64,000 nt of DNA from Rhizophagus clarus (GCA_015698045.1 BLAL01000239.1:310001-374000); one strand, 5' to 3'. Counted from the first letter of the stretch, positions 12,401-24,703 are shown. Translations and numbers: made by a program. The notes: generated by a model from the sequence alone, not told the origin.

Positions 12401-13762
12401 TCAGAAGTAATGACTTTTAAAGAATTTATTGAAAAAGAGTCTAATGGTGGCGAAAATCGCGAAATTCTCAATAGTTTGAAAACCGCTTTTGATGACTTCA
12501 GACTTGGTTGGGATACAGTAATACCTTTCGTAAATCGATATCAATGCCATGAATTTTCAAGAGAAAAACCAAATATGACTTATGGACTTCCAGTTGCTTT
12601 TGGCTTAATAGAACCAAAGGACACAGGAATTTATATATGTGCGATCTTAGATTTTTTAGTTAATATACAAAATGAATTCCTAGAGGAAGTTATGACAATC
12701 CCACCTGAAACTTGCACGTCTCTCAAATTTTTAGACGAACAGATATTTAGTGTCGAACAAGCTGTTTTAGCATCTTCAAAAATGCAATCAGCACAATCAA
12801 GTATGTTTAATGGATACTATTTTCAATCTATACGTATTGATCATGCTCGTCCTGTAAATATTATAAATTTTGACTGGAATGACGAAATTCTTGCATATAG
12901 TCAAAGAAATCTAGCAGTTGCAAAAGGACAAGATATTATTTATGATTTGACAAAAATTGAAGCGGAATTGGCAAACATTCTTGTTTTTGATAAAGTTCGG
13001 ATAGAAACTCAACCGAATTCTCAATTATATTTAGAACCTTTCCCATATCATATGGAGTTGTTCCAAGGATGTATGAGAATTCTTAATGATATTAATAATT
13101 TAATAACTCAAGAGCCAATTTCTGTTGAGAAATTGAATTTATTAGGAATTTCTGAAAATTCCGGTTTACAACATGATTCGGAATCAGCATCAGAAATTTT
13201 ATCATCATTGGAAATTATCTTATGTTTCATCAAACGTACTGCAGTTGGAGATGGAGAGATATCTATTAAGGATTACGTTTCAAGATGGATGAAATTATCT
13301 TTGTTATCTGCACATGAAGGATTTTCTAAAATTCTAAACATTGATTTACGACTTAAGCATTTAGTGGCTTTATACGAATTCTTTGAAGAACAAGTTGCAA
13401 GTATTAAAATTAAATATATTCATGAAAAATATAAGGCCCAATTATCAGCGATTATGAAGGCGGCAATACTTAAATCTGTAGATTTTGATCAGCAAGCATC
13501 AGCAGGACGGAAGATACCAGCAGATGCGTTCGCTTTAGCTTTAAAAAGGTTCATGTTCCGATTTTTGACCTTAGAAAATCAAAAAGATATGGAACCATTA
13601 TATGTCTACTTACAAGATAGTTCGTTAAATTTTTGGCCGTCCACAATTCCAGAAGAACTTATTGATGAATTATTTCCAGAAAATTTATTAGTTGCTAATA
13701 CATACGATGCTTATAATTTTACGATTAGAAAGATCGAGGTAAGAAATTTAATTAATATATAA
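6417..13762 (+). CDS. Protein kinase fused to RNF213-like C-terminal half (RZ finger)
   Basis: The model has eight exons: 6417-6626, 6695-6761, 6867-7048, 7122-7458, 7533-8425, 8501-8919, 8993-11849 and 11921-13762. All phases join and give 2268 residues. Residues ~25-285 are a kinase of the family expanded in arbuscular mycorrhizal fungi: glycine loop GNGNFG (32-37), Lys54, catalytic loop HCDLHSGN (150-157), DFG (169-171), PYIDP, SDVYSVGVLLWEI and the closing NRP motif. The usual HRD arginine is Cys151, so it is a non-RD kinase. Four 10-residue QQL repeats follow (302-341). From ~398 to the end it matches the C-terminal half of the RNF213-like gene at 51254, with the intron positions after LTNR and in HIK conserved. 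An RZ-type zinc finger lies near 1512-1550. The CBM20 domain, AAA+ modules and RING are absent. Exon 8 may read past a GTAAGA donor at 13739, so the true C-terminus could lie in an unseen exon. The expected activities are Ser/Thr or Tyr phosphorylation and possibly ubiquitin transfer through the RZ finger; both are inferred. Confidence 0.85.
7640..7759 (+). repeat. Four 30-bp in-frame repeats at the fusion linker
   Basis: 30-bp units starting CA(A/G)CAACT encode QQLNNGILNE, QQLDVSMSKG, QQLDINVSKE and QQLDVSVSNA. They sit between the kinase C-lobe and the RNF213-like part, and probably form a flexible polar linker that grew by slippage. Confidence 0.8.
11418..11540 (+). other. RZ-type zinc finger of the fusion protein
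   Basis: The segment shows CKCG, Y, HCG, CPDC and IIGG in the order and spacing of the RZ finger of RNF213 and ZNFX1 (residues ~1512-1550; Cys1519, Cys1521, His1529, Cys1530, Cys1539, Cys1542). In vertebrate RNF213 this finger is required for ubiquitylation of bacterial lipopolysaccharide. The usual CxxGH histidine position is Met1523 here, so Cys1521 or His1529 would have to complete the zinc site. Confidence 0.75.
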
Positions 13763-15302
13763 ATATGTGACTTTTTTTTTTATTTTAATTAATAAAATAT
13801 ATTTTACGTTTATTAATTTCTTATAAGTAAACGATTGGTCCTAAATCTATAGCTTGCCAGGAAAAGAAATGAACGACTAAATTTGATCACTTGTAGAAAT
13901 AGAAATTCTTTACTTTTATCATTATTTTATTTATTTATTTATTTATTTATTTATTTTAAAAAAAATTTTATATTAAAAAATTTATAGACCATCTATTTAT
14001 TTATTAGATCAGTAATATATCAATAAATAAATATTTCTTGATCAGTCCAGTAAATCTAAGTATTAAATGAATAAATATTCAATGAATAAAAAAGTAATTT
14101 CATGTGGAGAGGAACACCAGGGTTTTTTTCCTTTCGAGAAAGAACCCCGATATTCTTAACTCCTCATTAAATTACTTATATTTCATTCTGTCCATGAATA
14201 TGTTTTTTTTTTTGATTTTGGGAAAGAAAATTGAGGAAATGAAAATCGACGAAAAAAAAAATTACATTTATATATCCTACTTAATCAGAATAGACGAAAG
14301 TGATTATGGTTATACGAATTCTATCATTAAATAAACTTCCACTTTAGTAGCTTCGCATTTTCGTGACTAATACGGTATTTCAATAATATTTTTTTTTCGT
14401 TCCTTAGACAAAGCGTGTATAGCATTTTGTATTATAATAAAGCTAACGAATGCGCAAAGTGGTCTTAGTTTCACTAAATAATCTGTATAACGTAGATGTT
14501 TAAGGCGTCGTGTGACAAAAAACCGAATACAGAAGAAAAAAATAATAATATTGTTCATCATCATAATATTCATACTCTACTTGAAGCATTTCAAGAAGAA
14601 GTTAGATCTATGATAGTTGAAATAATAATAGATGAAATACATTGCACATAAAATAATACGAATATGATGTCTACAACAGAAAATATATACTTTTGAAAAG
14701 TTCTTCAAAATGATAGGTGGTAGTAATAAAAGTATAGATTACAGGATGTGTGTGATATTTTGTAGGACAAGAAGCATGAAATAATTGAAAACGATGGGTA
14801 CAGTGAGATAACAATCAATATAATTATTCGGCTGCAAATATCAACAGAATAAGTTATGCAATGTGTCTCCTACGAATCCTTTGGACCGTTTTTTCGAATT
14901 ATTAGAAGAGGAACATTTTGTTACAGATCTTCGCAACACAAAATTTGGCATGGAATTAGATCGTGAAAAAAAGAATTTTTTTTTTAATTTTTAACGGTAA
15001 AATTTTTAGTCATTACACATTTTAATATTTGAAATTTGCGAAATTAATCATACCCATTTTCATATCTACTACTATGTTTTAATGCACGGTAAAATAGGGC
15101 CCCTGAATATACTATGATTGATGTTCGTCGGTAAAATTAGGTCTTTAACGCCCGTTTATAATGCGTGGGTAGTACGTTACGATACTACTGGTACCCACGC
15201 ACTATCGTACAAGCAGTTTTTCAGTCCAAGCCAATCATATCGTACCTTGGTCACATACAATAAATCACGTTTTGTTTGTTTATTTATATATATATATATA
15301 TA
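13763..15302. other. Intergenic with microsatellite and remnants
   Basis: A (TTTA)n run lies at about 13925-13957. Sequence 14950-15070 (TTAGATCGTGAAAAAAAG, then GAAATTTGCGAAAT) resembles 28880-29020 next to the other Kelch gene, so it is a shared remnant rather than a gene. At 15163-15200, GCGTGGGTAGTA faces TACTGGTACCCACGC as an imperfect hairpin. Several short open frames exist, but none has a recognisable domain or consistent splicing. Confidence 0.45.
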
Positions 15303-15332
15303 CTAGCCTTTTGACCCGGGCGTTGCACGGGT
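15303..15332 (-). mobile_element. Putative Helitron 3' terminus
   Basis: Read on the minus strand, this is a hairpin with ACCCG/CGGGT stem, seven bases, then CTAG followed by T. That is the layout of a Helitron 3' end (hairpin, short spacer, CTRR, insertion before T). The element would extend to higher coordinates, where 15330-15560 is more GC-rich than its surroundings. The TC-type 5' end was not located and no Rep/helicase is present, so this is a non-autonomous copy at best. Confidence 0.4.
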
Positions 15333-15560
15333 GTTGCTATTGGTTTTGTAAACAATATATTTATTATGACATGTTGATATGCGGTGCGACAGATAATGCG
15401 TTACGGCTAGCACCTCCCAGCCAAACGGCGATCAAATCAAAGATGAAGATCACATCACGCCCGCCTCACACACCTTCAAAACAATTAGTGACCGAGATCT
15501 GCGAAATATTGATTGATGATATATATGTACAGAACGTATATTTTTTTTTAAAAAAAAATT

Positions 15561-16344
15561 AAAACTACGGCCCGCTTCCTAGTTTAATATGGTTTCTATA
15601 TTTGTTATTTCGAGTGTTGTCTAACTTCTTGCACTACTTTTTTTGCACTACTTCACGTAAAAATAAATTTCGTCTTTCGTAATTCATACGAATAATTATA
15701 TTTAACTTACAAATAATATTATTTGCATAAATTAAGTTTATTATTTAATTGTCTAATATAGTTTATTTATTTCGAGAATTGCAATAATTTTGGGGCTATA
15801 ACGATAAACGATAATTTTTGGCGAATTTCGAATAACGAAGAACAAATATAATTCTTAATGGACGGTTAAAAGTCTCTTTAAAATATGTTTTTTACAAAGT
15901 GAAATAAAGATAATGTCCTTTTATTAGCTAAGTGTATCATATGATTATTTTTAAGGGACTAAATAAAGTAATAAAGCAACATGTTATCATAAACTTTATT
16001 ATTAACTATGGAAAATTTCGCAAGAAATCTAATTCTGTTTATTTACTTATTTGATTATGGAATAGAGCATTTGAATTATATCAAAAGCAATAGAGACAAT
16101 TAGATCTCACTGAAATGTATGTGAATGCATATTCATGGAAATAGTGTTAAATAAATAAATAAATCATAATAGAAAATTAGGTTATGAGAAAGGAATTAGA
16201 ACTAATGCTGATTGGGCAGAATTAGGAATAAATAAACTTTTGATCGTAATGGATGTTAGTAAAAATAAATAAAGGGCTTATATAAAAAGGTGGAAACTTT
16301 TAAATCTTACCATTAAGTATACTCATATCGTACTTAATTAATAT
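15561..16344. other. Intergenic, nothing recognised
   Basis: This is AT-rich sequence downstream of the first Kelch gene. No supportable gene is seen. Confidence 0.4.
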
Positions 16345-18325
16345 TTAATTATTATTTTCCATAGTATTAGTGGATTGCCTATTATTTTGTAAAATTATTT
16401 GTCTCAAATCTTGAATCTCCTGTTGAAGTTCATGTACATTATTGGCAATTGGAATTAATTCCTGTGCATGATTGTAACTCTTGTTAACAACCGAAACTGG
16501 TGGTTCATTGATAACTATATGTTCATTTCTGGACGGCTGTACTATTTCTTGTCCATAGTTATAAATTTCTCTTTCAACTTGATTATTATCATTTCTACGT
16601 CTATTTTTATATAAATAAAAACCTCCAAAGGATAATAAAGCACCACCAAAAAAAGATCCTATAACTGCACCAATCACAGTAGTTGGTGATGTTGCTGATG
16701 ATGGTATACCTGATGTTGACATATTCGATGATAATGTACTTGATAGTGATGACATTGATGAACTTGAAGTCGGAGATGGTGAAGATGATGAAGATGGTGA
16801 AGATGGTGGAGGTGGTGGAGGAGGTGGTTGTGGTGAAGATGGTGGAGGATAAAATTCATTTGTCCACACATAATCATCAACTTTGCTAATATCAAGTAAT
16901 AAAATATCACTTTCACCAGTTGATCGGTCATAACCATCCCCTATTGAAAATAATTAATAATTATATTTTAGTTAAATTATATTATCTGTTATGATTATCT
17001 GTTATGTTAATTTAAACAATGATTAAAAAATATATTTACCAAATGATATAACCATATAATTTCCAATCACATTTGCTTTATGATACATTCGACTTATTGG
17101 GATTTGTCCAGAAATTTTTGGAATACTCCATTCAAAATTTACTAAATTTAATTCATAAAGTGAATCTTGGGGATTAAGATTCTTATTGTCAAGAGTTGTA
17201 CTACCTCCAAAAATTATTACTCTTTGACCATCCAATCCTATAAAATGAAATTTCATTATATTATTATGAAATTCCTCAATCGTTATTATATTCTTGTTTA
17301 AATACATACCAAGAATTGCAGAAAATCCATCCCTACCAGAAGGTACTATTCCTGAAGTTGTCTATATTTAATAAAGAAACGTTAGATTGTGTTATTTCAT
17401 AACTGAACAATTTATATCAACTTACTTTCGTGCTCCAATTATTGTTAATTGTATCATATAAATAGACCTATATAAATGATATAATTATAATTAGTTAATA
17501 CCAATTAGATAGTAAATTATAATATATGTGTACATGTATATCAAGATTGCAAAACTAGCAATGATTACAATTATGCACCTCATTTAATGCTAATTCATTG
17601 CTACTATAACCACCTAAACAATGAATAAATTATTAAAAAAATTTGGATAATAAATAATATTAGAAATACAGGAATTACAATATTTACTCACCCATGTAAA
17701 TTATGTTATTATCGGCCAATAAAGTTGCACCATAATATTCTCTCGCAGTTGGTACCCCGAGCACACCTCCTTTTTCCCAAACAAAGTTTATTGTGTCTAG
17801 GATAAGCATATCATTTAACGTAGTATCAGTGGATCCGCCCCATAAATACATGAGTCCCTTATGGTCTATAATTCCAGTCAAATCATGCTTTCTAGCAGGA
17901 ATACCACCAGTTATTTTTGGAATACTCCACGAATTACTTTGCGGGTCAAAGGCATAAACCAACTCCATTGTAGTTACACTACTGTTTCCTCCGTATAAGA
18001 ATAACGTGCTATCATTTGCACCACCTCCCACGGATGCGGCATCATAATGTGTAGGAACAGTATTAATGTTTGACAAATCATTCCACAATAAATTTTGAGT
18101 ATTGAGTGAGACGGAAACATCAAGGTAAAAAAAATCTTTTCCAACATCAGGAAAACCACTACCGTCAATATATTCTCCACCTAAAATATACAATTTGTTA
18201 TCAATGAGCGTCGCGGTATGTCCATCTCGTTGTTCCGGTTTATAGGGTGCCATTTGACAATTTATTTTAATTACTAATTGAATTAAAAACCATAATATAA
18301 AATACATTAAGTTTTTATGTATCAT
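16345..18325 (-). CDS. Single-pass membrane Kelch-repeat protein (copy 1)
   Basis: Six exons on the minus strand: 18325-17692, 17613-17579, 17467-17426, 17361-17310, 17237-17040 and 16940-16345. The phases join without a break and give 518 residues. The start at 18325 is preferred over an in-frame ATG at 18403 because it begins a clean signal peptide (residues 1-24, ending KINCQ). Kelch repeats follow, with motifs such as GHTATLIDNKLYILGG, LFLYGG, LMYLWGG and VIIFGG, predicting a beta-propeller outside the cell or in the secretory lumen. After it come a Pro-rich run, a Ser-rich stalk, a membrane helix near 409-431 (IGAVIGSFFGGALLSFGGFYLY), a basic stop-transfer KNRRR and a ~90-residue cytosolic tail with a short coiled coil. 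The same architecture occurs at 29107-31038. Ligand and function are unknown; cell-surface sensing or adhesion is inferred. Confidence 0.85.
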
Positions 18326-18440
18326 TGTTGCTCCTTTCTTGTTAAATATATTAAATATGTTTAAAAAGGTTATTTTTTTAAAAAAAAGTTTCCAGGTCGT
18401 CATCTCATTTAATTGATAAAACTTAGTTGACGAATTATAT

Positions 18441-18449
18441 TTTTATATA
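18441..18449 (-). promoter_or_regulatory. Possible TATA box of Kelch copy 1
   Basis: TATATAAAA on the minus strand lies about 116 bp upstream of the start codon at 18325. A TATATA stretch sits at a similar distance (about 31132-31143) upstream of Kelch copy 2. Confidence 0.35.
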
Positions 18450-18464
18450 TAAAATTAATGTTAC

Positions 18465-19845
18465 TCTGTTACATTATTCCATTTTGAATAAATCATTTGG
18501 GCTTGATTCTCAAATTATAAATCAGGAAAAAAATAAAATAAAAATATCTACAAGATTATCTTGAAATTATTTTAGGATAAATCAAAAACATAAACAGGTC
18601 AAAATCCAGATTATGAAAATTTAAATAAGTAACGAAATGATATGCAGTTTAAGCAATTGTAACGGTAATTTATTTGATAATTAAAAACAAATTTATTTCA
18701 TTTTAAACATATTCGTCATTTTCAATCACGTTATTTCGTAAAATAAATATAAAAACTATTACATAAATATTTATATTATCGCTGTTTTCAAATCAGTGCG
18801 ACCCCCTATGTACTGTATGTACCAGGGAAGAGCCGATTATTATTGATTCCAAAGAAATTCCTGCGGAAATCTTAATTATTTAAGTTGTTTTCTATAAGTG
18901 AGTTTTAAAACTGTGTAACATTAACATATTTTCTTCGCTTAGATTTTCTCTGAAAGTCACTAATAATCGACCTTCTCTGCATAATCATTCTGGAAAATTC
19001 TGGGGTTTCCAAAATTTGCGAAACCGATTTCATTACGCACAGGGGATCGATAAACACGCTAAATTTGTTGTCATTCCTAATTTCAATTGTAACACTTTTA
19101 AGAATCATTAAAATTTGTGCACAAGCCGCTTAAATAGTAAATACTTTTTTTTCCTTCTTTTTTGATGATAACATGCATTTCGTTATAATTATCTATGTAA
19201 AAATATACAAATATACGGAAAAAACCAGAAGAAACACAGAGAATGAATACTCGGCGTAACTCGTCCTACCACCCCCTAGTTTTTTTGATAAGTTTTGGCG
19301 TATTGTGTCACAAGTTCCTTTTCAAGAGAACACGTGTAGCATTTTTTCGTACGCTTAAGAAAAAAAATACATGTATTTAACGAAGAAAGGTTTATCGTAC
19401 ACTTTTAAAGTACAGTTGACATATTACATAGGTTTACAGTTCTAATGAAATCCTAAATTGGTGTTATGAATTTTTTCTTATCAATCTTTTTATTTATTTT
19501 TTTTTTAATTGAATCATTTTTTTTAAACAAAAATTATTACTAAATTTAGATTAATTGTAACAATCATTACTATATAATTGCTAATCATTCTCTTCGAAAT
19601 TAACCTTTTTCAGTTATTTTTTTTAAAAAAAAAAATAAAAATAAAACAAGATTAGATTATAGTAACAATTATTAGAGACTGTCGTACATATTGCAGTAAT
19701 AGTAAACATAAAGTGTTTATCGTATATAGGGGAAAATTTTTTTGCTAATGTCGTACGTACTGTACATTTAAGGATACAGGTTTCACCTTATACAAAATTT
19801 GGAGCCTTAATAATCCTAATGTCAAATTAAGATAAATAGGTATAC
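18465..19845. repeat. Kelch-family upstream segment, copy A
   Basis: This is promoter-side sequence of Kelch copy 1. It recurs at 26043-27240 (B) and 31145-32100 (C). Shared landmarks in order are CATTTGGG followed by TCTCAAATT, a GAAACCGATT block, AACTCGTCCTACC, TTTTCAAG(A/C)GA, AAAGGTTTATCGTA and, in A and B, GTGTTTATCGTATATAGGGG. It has no reading frame of its own. A further short copy of its far end lies at 22049-22160. Confidence 0.75.
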
Positions 19846-19849
19846 GTTT

Positions 19850-20665
19850 ACTTTATATAAATAAAAGCCTCCAAAGGACAGTAAAGCGGCACCAAACAAA
19901 GTTCCTATAATTGCACTAATCACAGCAGCAGTTGATGATGGTATACTTGATATACTTGATGATATGGTGACGATGATGAAGATAGAGGAAGTGGTGGAAG
20001 TAGAGGATAAAATTCATTTGTCCACATATATTCATTGACATTACTCATATCAACACTTCAGTTGAATGGTCATAACCGTATCCTATTGAAAATATTATAT
20101 TTTGATTAAAATCATGTTAATTTAAATAATAATTAAAAAATATATTTACCAAATGATATAATCATATATTTCTCAATTACGTTATTTGTGTCATGGTTCA
20201 TTCGACTTTCCGGGATTTGTTCAAAAACTTTAAGAGTACGCCATTCAAATTCATTAAATTTCATAAAGTGAATCTTCAGGTGTAAGAATCTTAGTTGCAG
20301 ATCCTCCAAAAATTATTACTCTTTGGCCATCCAATCTTGTAAAATGAATTCAGTTATATTATCATGAAATGCTTTGCTAATTGTTACTATATCCATGTAT
20401 TCATTTTTAAATACATACCAAGAACGGTAGATAACGAATCCCTACTAGAAGGTACCTTTCCTGAAGTCGTCTATATTTAATAAAGATACGTTACTATATC
20501 CTATGCTCAAATTATCGTTAATTGTATCATATAAATAGACCTATATAAATGATAATATTAATTAGTCAGCAAGTAGCTTATAATATATATGTACATGTAT
20601 ATCAAGGTTGCAAAAGCAGCTATTATCATAATTCACCTTATTTAATGTTAATTCTTGTGTACCTA
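19850..20665 (-). pseudogene. Kelch membrane protein pseudogene, exon 1 lost
   Basis: Minus-strand sequence matches exons 2-6 of the Kelch gene at 29107-31038. The TM-coding part begins at about 19856 and the short exon 2 equivalent lies near 20640. It is broken in several ways: the acidic stretch just before the stalk has a deletion followed by an in-frame TGA, exon 3 has lost its donor end, exon 5 has small indels, and the cytosolic tail is missing after the membrane helix. Exon 1 (signal peptide and first Kelch repeats) is absent. Its place is taken by the insertion that begins near 20690. Confidence 0.8.
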
Positions 20666-21205
20666 ATAATAAATAAATTATTAAAAAAAAAAGATCCCTC
20701 AAGGAACGATCAAATCAACTGATCTCATCAATAGAAAGACTGAGACGGTTTTGCCGGGCTAAAGTCACATTTTGTCACAATCTATTAACTGAGGTCATTG
20801 ACGGCAAGACCGTGACATTATGTCACGATCGACTAACCGGGTTCATATTCCTTTTGGTCAATATTGTAAAATTCTTGGTTAAATTAACATCGGAATTACG
20901 TCATTATGTGCTTAGTTCAATAAAGCGGATGTGCACACTTTCTATATCGCTAATAACAAATAAGGCTCCATGGTCTGAATTATCATACTTGTAATCAGAT
21001 TAGGCATATCATGCAGGATCGTATGATGAATTTTTAATAATATCAGCGATTCTATCTTGTGAACTCTTTCCAACCAGAAACATTAACAAATAACATATTT
21101 CCCATAACTGTGGATTATCTCTATCTCCATTGCATTTTATTTGTGAACCAAATTGATAGGCGATTTACGTTACTAATCATTTAAGGTGGTGTTACATTTG
21201 CAATC

Positions 21206-23169
21206 AGTGTAGAAGCGTTACGGAGTATAATTAATATGCATGTAAAGATCATAAGTCTTTTTTTGTAATTTGCAAGTGTATCATAATAATGAACTTATTG
21301 TGTAACATTTGGTGTTCATGTTCGTCTTTATGCCGTTTTCAAAATTATCGATTTTGCGAGGTTATCATGTGATTTTCGTATTGCAAAAGTGAATCCCTTT
21401 TTTACACGAATTTTTAATATTTTTATACCATCTTATTATGCAAAAAGAGAACTTTTTTATATTTTATTAAAGATATCATGTTCCGTAAAATATAAAAAAT
21501 ATTATTGTCAATATCTTTTAAACAAGTCATACGCTTATTATCTAAATTGGCCAACTTTTTCTTTTGTAAAAAAATAATGAAGCGTATATTCTGGTTTCGC
21601 AAGCGTACAAGTTACCAGAGTTTCAACTTTTATTAGCTGATTCATTGTAATATTTCCATTTTTTGAAAAAATTAGATCGTAGCAGATCGTACAATTCGTC
21701 AAACTGCATATCGGATTAGGATGAAATTTCTCTAAGTATTTTATATAGGATTCTCGATATTTGTATTGTCTTGCCTTATTATTTGGTTTTTTAATATATT
21801 TCTATTTTTCACCAAAAATTAAGAGTATCGTAAGAATACACTTTTGGGTGACTTTTTTATTTCTAAAAATTTCATACTCTTCTACTTTTAAAATACTTTG
21901 TATCCATAAGACAACCAACCATGATAATGTGAGCTTCGTGGCTATCCATGATTTGTAAGAAATAAATACAGGCTTTTCCCATCTTTGACATTGATTTGCT
22001 GATTATATAGTACTTTTCAAATTAAGTTTTTAACGATCGAACCATTGAAGTGTTTATCGTACATAGGGGAATTTTTTACTAATGTATGCACATTTGAACG
22101 TACAGGTTCACTTTATACAAAATTTGGAGCTTTAATAGTACTAATGTCAAACTTGACAGTACGTTAACAGCCAATTTTTAAGTGAATTCTTTTCCTTTGC
22201 AGGTGCCTAGGATCGGAATGAATACATGTACAGTATCTTTGATAACATACTGTAGATCGTAAAACCACGTGTTATAAAACATTGAAATCAATAATCGATT
22301 CTTTGTTTAGCATACTAATTCTTTGATTCTCAAAAACTTATCAAGCTAATCGCAAGCATAGAACTAGAGATTTTTTGTCACCCTTATTGTCACTTTTTAG
22401 AACAAGTTTCAAAAATTCTTCTTCTTTATGATTAGATATAATATTAACTTTTCAAATATCTAAGTCTTTGACCTTAATATTCGAAAATAAAGCATAATTT
22501 TTTTTCTCTGAGATATTGCATAATTTTTCTTCAAGTTTGAAACTGATATCACTGGTAAGAATTTTTATCTGAAATTTTTCGGAATTTGCCTCAATATTTC
22601 TAAATAGACGACAAGTGAAAGTAATTTCCGTCATTATTCTATAAATGTTACCTATGATTAATGAAACAACGTATTTATATTCAGTTCGATGAACCCTTAA
22701 ATCGTATTCACTTTTCTAATAACCGTCTTACCACTCAACCACGTTATATCAATTATCGTAGATAAACATAGAAAAATGTATACCAAAAAAAAAACTTTAT
22801 GATTTTCTGAGGAACGAACAATGAAAATTATAGAGGGCGCCTAACGAGATGGAATAAACCCTTTTTATATTCACGATAATTGCCGAGGGGTTATAGTGAA
22901 CGAAGAAGTGGTGTTTCCTTTTTAGTGCGTGGATCTTTAAACACTGATAATTTAGTAGTTTAAGTTCAAACAATTAAGTATGTTTATTATACAGTATGAG
23001 TTAATTATTTTACGTTATATCAACTAAAAAATTAGTTGATTATGAAAACAATTAGATAAAAATGATGATAATTTGTAAGCAAATATTTTTCTATAGTATA
23101 ATAAAAGCAAATATATTTCTATCTTTATTAATTTTTCACATTCTTGTAATGATTCGGCTACTGCTTTAT
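21206..23169. other. Interior of insertion, no gene recognised
   Basis: There is no supportable gene. At 22049-22160 there is a partial copy of the Kelch upstream segment (GTGTTTATCGTACATAGGGG, TTATACAAAATTTGGAGC). Confidence 0.45.
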
Positions 23170-24397
23170 CATCATTTAAGTAATTGTGGAAATTCAACAT
23201 TGAAACGATCTTCACTTGGGTAAACTACAATTAGTCCAAGTTTTTCTGAATCAACTCTTAAATTCTTTGGAAATAAAGAAGCAAATATTCCTCCAAAGTA
23301 TTCTTTTCTTCTAATTCTTTATTTTTAGTAATTAAAAGTTTCTTTGGAAATTCTTTTAATCGAAGTATGAGCTTATATATATGTTTCTAAGAATTCCAGA
23401 TTGATTAGTTTATAACGTATATAGATTTTTCTTATACTTACTTGCGCCATATTGTATTTTACTTCACAGAGAAAAACTTTATTATCCAAGATTATGAATT
23501 ATGATACCATCCCATTCCATGATGGATCACCTTTTTTCATTATACATTATACGGCTTTCAAAAACCTTCGCTAGTGAATTGAACTTTTTGCTAAGAGCAT
23601 TTTACAATGTTACTAAAGTCGCTTCATCTTCAATTGAATGAACTTTAACAGTTTAACTTGCGTCCACGTGACTCGCTCCCTGATATGCGTGAGATATGAA
23701 GCGTTAATATAATATTTTTATTGATATCAACAGAATCTAGTGAAGTGATGATGATTTCTTCATCTTTTTCATCAAAGGAACTTAATCCATTCGCTTCAAT
23801 TCTTTTCAAATAATGATTAAATTCGGTTTTCATCACGAAGTGATTAAACTTTTCTTCAATTAGATTTCCTTCTTTATCATAAACTTAGACCTAAAATTAT
23901 GACTTAGGAAGTTTTTCTAGTATAGGAGGGAATATTTAATTTGTAAAAACAGAAAGAAAGCATAAATTACTAAACTTGATGTTTTATTATAACTACTGTA
24001 TATGAGACAACTACAAATTTCTTATTTGTGAGATAAAATGAGAGACACCACTTACTGGAGGGTGGAACAACAATAATATGAACGTGATATTCCTTAAGTC
24101 TATTATTAGATGGGAAATTGAGTTTATCAACAAGTTTTCCGATACTTCCATCATCCTTCCTGAAAGTTTTTCTTAATGTCTTCTATATTTTTAATTTTGT
24201 TGATATTGTATTTTTGATTTGTAACAACTTTCCAAAGTTCTAAAATGCCGGGATCATTAATATTAAGTTTATCTTGATAAACCTTTTGAGCATTGCAACT
24301 TTATATTTTTAATTATGGTAACATCATCATCAATCTCAACAGTGAAAACATCTTTGATAGTATCACACAAAACCAAACAGTTTAACAACATCAGCAT
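23170..24397 (-). pseudogene. Crinkler-type effector pseudogene with nuclease-like C-terminal region
   Basis: On the minus strand, scattered in three frames, are the landmarks of a Crinkler (CRN) N-terminal ubiquitin-like domain. They are LNCLVL followed by VFTVEIDDDVTI (from an ATG at 24397), then ELWKV, then HVHIIVVPP before a GTAAGT donor near 24060. Further down are EWDGII (about 23511-23525) and CEVKYN (about 23450-23470). This is a D...ExK pattern as in PD-(D/E)xK nuclease folds, followed by LGLIVVYPSEDRFNVE near 23190-23250. Frameshifts and stops separate these blocks, including one between EWDG and EVK, so the gene is dead. CRN proteins are known in arbuscular mycorrhizal fungi and oomycetes as intracellular effectors or conflict proteins. 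Confidence 0.65.
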
Positions 24398-24475
24398 TTT
24401 GAATAAGTGATAATGTGGAGGTTTATTTGTGTGGAGGTTTATCAAATAAATTTCAATACTTGTTTTAAAGTTTTG

Positions 24476-24703
24476 AGAGAAAAAAAAAGTAAAAAAATTT
24501 GACAGAGCTTTTGAGTATATTGAGACTAATCTTGATTATGATGAAATTAATGTCGTGATGTCATTATTGCAGCAAGTTTTAGAGATTAAAAATCAGTTGA
24601 TTAAAACAATTATACCAATTTGTGTAACAAATTTGACTATTTATACTATTACTAATCCTGATAATATATCTATAGGGCGTGAAATAACTGATAATGTCAA
24701 ATA
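24476..24703 (+). other. Short open stretch of unknown origin
   Basis: An open frame without a start codon reads through KKFDRAFEYIET, SLLQQVLEIKNQ and NPDNISIGREITDN to a stop near 24703. No family is recognised. It may be an exon remnant carried by the insertion. Confidence 0.2.

Noticed and set aside
16674..16937. His/Leu-rich frame on the minus strand and Met/Val-rich frame on the plus strand
   Set aside because: Both are other-frame readings of the Pro/Ser-rich stalk in the last exon of the Kelch gene.
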